From contig CM022303.1 of assembly GCA_011799875.1 (NCBI GenBank), forward strand, positions 294,450,362-294,514,361: a stretch of DNA of 64,000 nucleotides, in the 5' to 3' direction. Each line of letters starts with the position of its first letter. The first letter of the stretch is position 1. Shown here in pieces: positions 57,501 to 64,000 of this stretch. The notes beneath the pieces are model-generated. The model was not told the DNA's origin. It saw only the letters and a list, made by a program, of their open reading frames with translations, and made no database searches. The translations under genes and the position numbers were made by a program. This DNA is from Thinopyrum elongatum (lineage: Eukaryota > Streptophyta > Magnoliopsida > Poales > Poaceae).

Positions 57501-58676
57501 TAGGGCATCTTAGGAACATATAACGCTTCAGGAGTAAATTGTACAAGCTCGAAAGTAGAGTATGGTTGCGAACGCAGAGGATACAATTTACCAAATGCAT
57601 TATGTATCATGGAAAAATTCACAAGGCAGTTAAATATGAAGGACAATGTCGATTAATAATCCGACGAAGGATCGGATGTCCATAGCGGAGCTGACGTGAG
57701 CATCGGCACACAACCAGATGAAGAAAGAATGCAAGGGCATGGGATTATAGAACATCTGAATAATTTGATGCTTAGATAACAAAGGAAATATGAATTCCAA
57801 TACGAAGGATCAGAAGCAGACGCTCTGATCAAGGATGGATAACTAGATTAGACCTAAGGGTTCAATCGACGACAAATAGATTGTTCAAGAACCAGCTCAT
57901 GTTCAGAATGACGTCTGAGTTAGAAAGATAATTTTAAAAGGATCAACTAATGATCGCGTGCATTCGCACTCATGTTGAATCAATAATATCAAAATGACGG
58001 TGTCAAAGGATACTAATGGATATTGCCAGACGTATGGGAAGCATCCATAATGCAAGCAGACAAGTATTTGCAGAGCAATAAGCTGCTACGGATTTTCTGG
58101 TGATCGAATAGTATTTCAATGTATCTTGTGAATCATATGAACAAAAGGGGGGAGAACGGATACTCGGTAAGTGCGAGGAATTATACTTAGGGGGTATTCA
58201 TGAGGCAAGAACTGCAAGGCAGTAACCTCAAGGATTGTCGGAACAACGAAGAGCAGTTCGGGGCATCTTGTAATAACAAGACCAAAGGGGATTGAATGTC
58301 AGAGTGGCAAGGGTATGTAGTTATCCATAAGGATATAACAGCGGTATGGAATTTGCAAAGACGGTGGACATAGGTGTCTCGGGAAATCATCGAATAGCAT
58401 CTTCGGAACCTACTGGTGAAGCAGGCGATCATCTGTAATAAGGGGCTCTCCGGGTGGATGTAATCACGAGATCCTAGAGTTATTATAAGTAAAATCATTT
58501 AACCCGAATTGAAGAGAGATCAGAATCCCAGAGTATAGGTCGAGGAATAAAAGATCCTAATACCACCCAATGGCGACGTGGGCCCGTAAGACACACGGCC
58601 ATGTTAGTAAAAGTTTTGCAATATCTAGACTCGACTTCAGCCAAGGAGTGTGGAAGGGGGTTCCTACAGGCAGTCG
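54533..58676 (-). other. Internal domain of the LARD-like element, no coding
   Basis: 4.1 kb of medium-GC sequence. The longest frames on either strand are about 110 codons and carry no gag, protease, reverse transcriptase or integrase motif. Short words such as 'acaaggg', 'gaagaa' and 'cgaggaat' are frequent, but I see no clear tandem structure. Confidence 0.7.
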
Positions 58677-58688
58677 GCTCTGATACCA
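58677..58688 (-). other. Primer-binding site, initiator tRNA-Met
   Basis: The minus strand reads TGGTATCAGAGC, the perfect 12-base primer site. It marks the 5' side of the element on the minus strand. Confidence 0.85.
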
Positions 58689-58689
58689 A

Positions 58690-59402
58690 CTTGCATCGGG
58701 CGGCTTGGCCCACCCGATCCAGAACCGTGGTGGGGGGAAGTGGGGGTCCGTGGGTGGGAAGGGGGGGGGGGGGAGGGAGGTGTGGCGGTCGGTTTCGTGC
58801 GTAATTTGAGATGTATGAATCTCTGCCTGTTTTGTTGTTATTTTTTTTTTCGGGGGATTTTTCAGGGGGAGCGAGGGGTTAGGTAGGCCCTAGGTTGGGC
58901 CGGCCTCGTGGGCGGCCAGCTGGGCCGGTTGGCCCAGTTGGGCCAGGGGTTTTCTTTTGTTTTCTTTTTTTTTGGTTTATTTATTTTCAGTTCTATTTTC
59001 TTTTAGTTCCTTTTTAATTTTAGTTTTATAAAAATTACAACTAGCCCCGTAATTAGTTTTATTAAATATGCCACTGCCATAAAAAGGTTTAACCCCAAAT
59101 AAAATAGCTAAAGATTTTATAAAACACAAAAGGCATTTAATTATTTGTTTTTGCTACTGTTTCATTCATCTTATAGTATTTAAATATTTTATAAAGGTGT
59201 GGTTTCTCCACCATAATTACCTATGCAATATTTGGTGCACTCCGAACATTTCAGTTTTAATATTTGAAAACTTTTATTGTTTGCTTGATTTTGAATTTGA
59301 ATTTGAATCGGTTTCGAACTAATGCGAGATTAGCAACAGTAATCGAAGTGATGTGGCATCATTAGCAGAGGGTTACTGTAGCTTAACTATCCGGGTGTCA
59401 CA
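58690..59402 (-). repeat. Truncated 5' LTR of the LARD-like element
   Basis: About 713 bp that match 53885-54520 of the other LTR, ending GGGTGTCACA. The first ~3.1 kb (plus-strand order) is missing; sequence passes from the primer site into 'gggcggctt', close to 'ggcggctcaggcacccg' in the intact LTR. An extra G-rich and T-rich stretch at about 58740-58860 is not in the other copy. Confidence 0.8.
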
Positions 59403-59407
59403 AGGGA

Positions 59408-60199
59408 TTCCCAGTCTCAAATTCAAAATTGCAAATAATTAAACAAAACTCCCCCAGTACTGATGTTGGTATCGACGTTACCCGTGGATTCGGCTAGCCG
59501 TGGAGTGTGCTTGTTGGTGTAGGGGGAGTAAACCTTTACTTTTATCGCTTGGGAACTGCCACTAATGTGTTTAGCATGGAAGATACCGATAACTAATGGT
59601 CGCGAAGTGAACAGGAAGGGTGCATTTCTCAAAATTTCATTTATCTCTGTTTTTAAAATATTGAGCTCTCGCACCGCTGCAAATCACTGCTTCCCTCTGC
59701 GAAGGGATTACCTATTTACTTTTATGTTGTGTCATCATTTTCTCAAATAAGCGCCAGACCTGAGAGCACTATTGTCATCCTCATGCATTGTGTATACCTA
59801 ATGTTGGATGCATCATGACTGGATCTTTTCTACCATGAATTACAATGTCTAGTCTTTGCTTGAACTTTGGAGGTGCTTTGCATTTATGTTTTGCGGTCTC
59901 AGAAAAGGCTAGCGAGATACCACTATTGTCATATTATATCATGATTGTTTTGACAAAGTGTTGTCATTTGAGATGCTTTATTATTGCTCGCTGGTTGTTT
60001 ACGTCACTGATATGAGTTAATATAATTTTTAAGAGTTATTGTTGGCATGGTTAGTCATGATCTTTGCTGAAAACCTGGGTGCTACTTAAGCTTATTTATG
60101 TAAACAAGAGCAAAAGAGTTCATAAAATTTTTTCTTTTTCAGTTTCAGTTTATCAACTGAATTGCTTAAGGACAAGCAAAGGTTTAAGCTTGGGGGAGT
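59408..60199 (+). other. 3' non-coding region and polypurine tract of the first Athila-lineage element
   Basis: Continuation of 50743 after the nested element. No gene. It ends with AAGCTTGGGGGAGT (60186-60199), the polypurine tract directly before the 3' LTR. Confidence 0.75.
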
Positions 60200-60296
60200 T
60201 GATACGTCTCCATCGTATCTACTTTTCCTAACGATTTTCCTCTTGTTTTGGACTCTAATTTGCATGATTTGAATGAAACTAACCCGGACTGGCGCT
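60200..60296 (+). repeat. First 97 bp of the 3' LTR, cut by the second element
   Basis: TGATACGTCTCCATCG and onward through 'acccggactggcgct', after which a second LTR start follows at 60297. In the intact LTR the sequence continues with 'gttttcagcag'. Confidence 0.85.
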
Positions 60297-61710
60297 TGAT
60301 ACGTCTCCAACGTATCTACTTTTCCTAACGCTTTTCCTCTTGTTTTGGACTCTAATTTGCATGATTTGAATGAAACTAACCCCGGACTGACGCTGTTTTC
60401 AGCAGAACTACCATGGTGTTGTTTTTGTGCAGAAATAAAAGTTCTCGGAATGGAACGAAACATTGCAAGGAATTTTTATACAAAATAAGAGAATTTCCGG
60501 AGCCAAGAGCCACCTGAGGGGGGCACCTGGGTGGGCACAACCCACCAGGGCGCGCCTGCCCCCCCAGGCGCGCCCAGGTGGGTTGTCCCCACCTGGTGGC
60601 CCCGCAGACCCTGAAACCGATGCTATAAAATCCTATTTTTTCAGAAAAAAATAGGGGAGAAAGAATTTTATCGCGTTTCGCGAGATGGAGCCGCCGCCGT
60701 CTCCTGTTCTTCATTGGGAGGCCAGATCTGGAGTCTGTTTGGGGCTCCGGAGAGGGGGATCTTCGATCTTCGTCATCACCAACCCTTCTCCATCGCCAAT
60801 TCCATGATGCTCCCCACCAAGAGTGAGTAATTCCTTCGTAGGCTCGCTGGTCGGTGAGGAGTTGGATGAGATTCATCATGTAATCGAGTTAGTTTTGTTA
60901 GGGCTTGATCCCTAGTATCCATTATGTTCTGAGATTGATGTTGCTATGACTTTGCCATGTTTAATGCTTGTCACTATGGGCTCGGGTGCCATGATTTCAG
61001 ATTTGAACCGTTTATGTTATCACCATTATATCTATGTTCTAGATCCGATCTTGCAAGTTATAGTCACCTACTACGTGTTATGATCCGGCAACCCCGGAGT
61101 GACAATAGTCGGGACCACTCCCGCTGATGACCGTAGTTTGAGGAGTTCATGTATTCACCGTGTGTTAATGCTTTGTTCCGGTTCTCTATTAAAAGGAGGC
61201 CTTAATATCCCTTAGTTTCCAATATGGACCCCGCTGCCATGGGAGGGTAGGACAAAAGATGTCATGCAAGTTCTTTCCATAAGCACGTATGACTATTTAC
61301 GGAATACATGCCTACATTATATTTATGAACTGGAGTAAGTGCCGTATCGCTCTAGGTTATAACTGTGTCATGATGAATATCATCCAACAAATTACCGATC
61401 CAATGCCTACGAATTTATCTTATATTGTTTCTGCTAAATTACTACTGCTGTCACTGTTGCACTTGTTACAATATCACTGCTATCACTGTTACCGTTACTA
61501 TTGCTGCTGCTACTATTATCAAAACTATCATACTACTTTGCTACTGATCACTTTGCTGCAGATAATTAATCTCCAGGTGTGGTTGAATTGACAACTCAGC
61601 TGCTAATACTTACAAATATTCTTTGGCTCCCCTTGTGTCGAATCTATAAATTTGGGTTGAATACTATACCCTCAAAAACTGTTGCGATCCCCTATACTTG
61701 TGGGTTATCA
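60297..61710 (+). repeat. 5' LTR of the second Athila-lineage element
   Basis: Starts TGATACGTCTCCAACG and ends GGGTTATCA. It carries the GC-rich hairpin (60534-60588) and a TATAAAA box (60624-60630) in the same places as the first LTR. Confidence 0.88.
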
Positions 61711-61721
61711 AGACCTTTTTC

Positions 61722-61739
61722 TGGCGCCGTTGCTGTGGA
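61722..61739 (+). other. Primer-binding site, tRNA-Asp-like
   Basis: TGGCGCCGTTGCTGTGGA, in the same position relative to LTR end and gag as in the first copy. Confidence 0.8.
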
Positions 61740-61788
61740 GCATAGCTATATTTGTTGAGTCACTTGGGATTATTATCAATTATTCACT

Positions 61789-62727
61789 ATGAAGAAACTG
61801 AAGGATGCTAAGACTAAGATTTTTCCCTCTAAGACGAGGGGAGGTAAGGAACTGCCATCCAGCTCCGCTTTAGATTCACCTTCTGTTATAAGTAAACTTG
61901 CAACACCACCACATGCTATTAATTCTGATATGTCGCAAGTTATTGATGATGCTACTTCTGCTATGAATGCTTATCATGATGCTAGTACCTTGCTTGATGA
62001 TGATGTGCCATTAGGTGAATTTCTTGATGAACAAATTGCTAGAGTAAGACAACATGATGTTGTTGAATCTGATGATGAGCTTGAAACTGAAAATATTGAA
62101 ACACCTACTAGAACTAGCCCTTCTAGATATGAATTGCCTAAGGTACCAGAAGGTTATGTTATGAATGAGGAGACAACTAGAGATATTCTTGCTTGTAAGG
62201 ATAGAGATGATCTAGAGAAATTATTATGCAAGTATAAAGAAAAGTCTCTGAATGCTAGAATGCAATATGATCCTAAGTTTGCTACCTCACCTATCTTTAT
62301 TGATGATAAGGATTATGAATTCTCTATCGACCCAGAGTTAATTACTTTGGTTGAATCTGATCCTTTCCATGGTTATGAAACTGAGACTGTTGTGGCACAT
62401 CTTACTAAGTTGAATGACATAGCCACCCATTTTACTCATGATGAGAAAACTCGCTATTACTATATTCTCAAATTATTTCCGTTCTCATTAAAGGGTGATG
62501 CTAAAGCTTGGTACAATACTCTTGCTCCTGGTTGTGTGCGTAGTCCCCAGGATATGATTTATTACTTCTCTAAAAAATATTTTCTTGCTCATAAGAAACA
62601 AGCTGCCTTACAGGAAATATTCAACTTTGTGCAAATTGAAGAAGAGAGTCTCCCAAAAGCTTGGTGGAGGCTTTGCCAGTTACTTAATGCTTTGCCTGAG
62701 CATCCTCTTAAGAAAAATGATACTTGA
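61789..62727 (+). pseudogene. gag of the second element, N-terminal frame
   Basis: 312 residues from ATG 61789 (MKKLKDAKTKIFPSKT), closely similar to the first element's gag, including the LKGDAKAWYNTLAPG region. It ends early at TGA 62725-62727 because two bases are missing relative to the first copy ('aatgatactt' versus 'aatgaaatactt', about 45777-45785). Confidence 0.85.
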
Positions 62728-64000
62728 TATCTTCTATAATGGACTAACCGATGCTTCTAGGGACTTCCTAGATAGTTGTGCTGGTTGTGTTTTCAGGGAA
62801 CGAACTATTGGACAAGCCGAAGAACTATTGAATAACATATTGAAAAATTATGATGATTGGACTCCTCCTGAAACACCGCCTAAACCCACTCCGAAGAAGA
62901 GGGGTATCCTATATCTCAGTCCTGAAGATATGCAAGAGGCAAAGAAATCTATGAAGGAAAAGGGTATTAAAGCTGAGGATGTTAAAAATTTACCTCCTAT
63001 TGAAGAAATACATGGGCTTGATACACCACCACCACCTGCGGTGGTAGAGGTAAATTCTCTAATGAAATTCAATGTTAATGATAATCCTCACAATATGCAC
63101 CCTAGCCAATGCCTTTATGAGTTTGAAAACTATATTAGAAAACAAGATCACTTCAATGCAAATGTTATGAAACAATTGAAATACAATTCTGATATGATTG
63201 CTCGCTTAAGTGACTTATTATTTAGAATCTCAAATGATGTTAGAGGTGTAGGGAAGCATGCTTCTATGGTTCAAACTCAGCTAGAACAAGTTGCTAAATC
63301 TCAAAGAGAATTGCTTGATGAAATGAACAATAATATCAATGATCATGCTGTTAGAGTAATGACTAGAGGAGGTAAAATGACTAGGGAACCACTTTATCCT
63401 GAGGGACACCCAAAAAGAATTGAACAGGATTCACAAAGGAACAACACCACTGCACCTGGTCCTTATAAAAAGAAAAAGAAAAATGATAGGACTTTGCATG
63501 CCTCTAGTGAACCTGAAGTAGAGAAACCTCCTAATAATGATAATGATGTTTCTATCTCTGATGCTGAAACTCAATCTGGTAGTGAACACTCACCTTCTGA
63601 TAATGAAAAAGAAAATGATGAGGTTCATGAAGAAACTCAAATAAATAATAAAGAACCAGACAATGATGTTGAGATAGAACCAGCTGTTGATCTTGATAAC
63701 CCACAACCCAAAAATGCAAGATATGATAAAAGAGACTTTGTTGCTAGAAAACACGGTAAGGAAAGTGAACTGTGGGTTCAAAAACCTATGCCTTTTCCAC
63801 CTAAGACAACTAAAAAGAAAGATGATGAAGAATTTGAACGCTTTGCTGAAATGCTGAGGCCAGTCTTTTTGCGTACTCGCTTGACTGATATCTTGAAAAT
63901 GCCTCCTTATGCAAAGTACATGAAGGATATCATCACTAATAAGAGAAAAATACCGAAAGCTGAAATCTCCACCATGCTTGCTAATTACACTTTTAAGGAT
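62717..64000 (+). pseudogene. gag/protease of the second element, shifted frame, open to the window end
   Basis: From 62717 the frame (MILDIFYNGLTDASRDF) is open for 428 codons to base 64000 with no stop. It covers the rest of gag, the lysine-rich linker (KKKKKNDRTLHASS) and the approach to protease (PYAKYMKDIITNKRKIPK). Here the codons at the position of the first copy's premature TAA (46579) and its frameshift are intact, so this copy is less damaged. The protease motif lies past the edge. Confidence 0.82.

Larger units (their letters stand above)
50744..59402 (-). mobile_element. LARD-like LTR retrotransposon with 3.8-kb LTR, TSD AGGGA
   Basis: The minus-strand element has AGGGA on both sides (50739-50743, 59403-59407). 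The 3' LTR is 50744-54520, followed by a polypurine tract, a 4.1-kb internal domain without recognisable coding, an initiator-tRNA-Met primer site and a truncated 5' LTR. The absence of gag and pol fits a large retrotransposon derivative moved in trans. Family not recognised with certainty. Confidence 0.85.
43356..60296 (+). mobile_element. Athila-lineage Gypsy element lacking pol, 3' LTR interrupted
   Basis: The 5' LTR (43356-44769), tRNA-Asp-like primer site, gag, protease, ATHILA ORF-1-like gene, polypurine tract (60186-60199) and first 97 bp of the 3' LTR (60200-60296) all lie on the plus strand. Without the nested element (50744-59407) the internal domain is about 6.8 kb. No reverse transcriptase, RNase H or integrase motif is present between protease and ORF-1, so it depended on a related element. 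It resembles WHAM/Sabrina/Fatima; exact family not certain. Confidence 0.82.
60297..64000 (+). mobile_element. Second Athila-lineage element of the same family, runs off right edge
   Basis: Full 1,414-bp 5' LTR (60297-61710), primer site and gag in the same order as the element at 43356. It probably inserted into the 3' LTR of the first element with target GCGCT (60292-60296). Confidence 0.82.

Noticed and set aside
54533..58676. A decayed gag-pol in the LARD-like element
   Set aside because: No reverse transcriptase, integrase, protease or zinc-knuckle residues could be seen on either strand.
58677..58688. A tRNA gene, from the initiator-Met complement
   Set aside because: Only the 12-base primer-binding site is present; no cloverleaf can be formed around it.

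Overview
This window looks like intergenic DNA from a Triticeae grass (wheat, barley or Aegilops type). I recognise, from memory and without a database search, LTRs and internal domains resembling Angela/BARE1/WIS (Copia), Athila-lineage Gypsy elements of the Sabrina/Fatima/WHAM kind, a CRM/Cereba-like chromovirus, large CACTA transposons and small grass MITEs. I saw no ordinary host gene array, rRNA, tRNA gene or CRISPR array. Almost every base belongs to a nest of transposons inserted into one another.

Layout, outermost to innermost. (0) At the left edge is the minus-strand internal end and LTR (667-1902) of an Athila-lineage element. (1) A minus-strand Copia element (1903-10677) interrupts that LTR; its 3' LTR carries a Gypsy solo LTR (2391-3974, 5-bp duplication GGCGG). 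(2) A CACTA-like element, CACTA-1, begins at 10678 inside the Copia 5' LTR and does not end in the window. (3) CACTA-1 is interrupted by CACTA-2 (12752-41891, 29.1 kb, 3-bp duplication TAT, empty site reconstructable) and, from 43356, by an Athila-lineage element. (4) CACTA-2 holds a CRM-like retrotransposon (13311-20961), degenerate tandem duplications (about 21.8-32.5 kb), several MITEs and a plus-strand multi-exon transposon gene (35163-40317). The Athila-lineage element holds a coding-empty retrotransposon with 3.8-kb LTRs (50744-59402, duplication AGGGA). Its 3' LTR is cut after 97 bp by a second element of the same family (60297 to the end).

Two gene models come from joining exons by phase. 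CACTA-1 carries a minus-strand four-exon gene with an intact frame and a B3-like C-terminus; the 29-kb CACTA-2 sits in its first intron. CACTA-2 carries a nine-exon plus-strand gene with a Ptta/En/Spm-like region, a C-terminal coiled coil, repeated exon cassettes and a single nonsense codon. The retrotransposon genes are mostly broken by stops and frameshifts. The Athila-lineage element has gag, protease and an ATHILA ORF-1-like gene but no polymerase; a GC-rich palindrome from its LTR promoter region recurs just upstream of ORF-1.

I found no clearly new biological system. The strongest leads are the B3-like gene with the transposon-filled intron, the repeated-exon CACTA gene, and the internal copies of LTR control sequences around ORF-1. 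Family names and domain assignments are by eye; boundaries supported by target-site duplications are the firmest statements.
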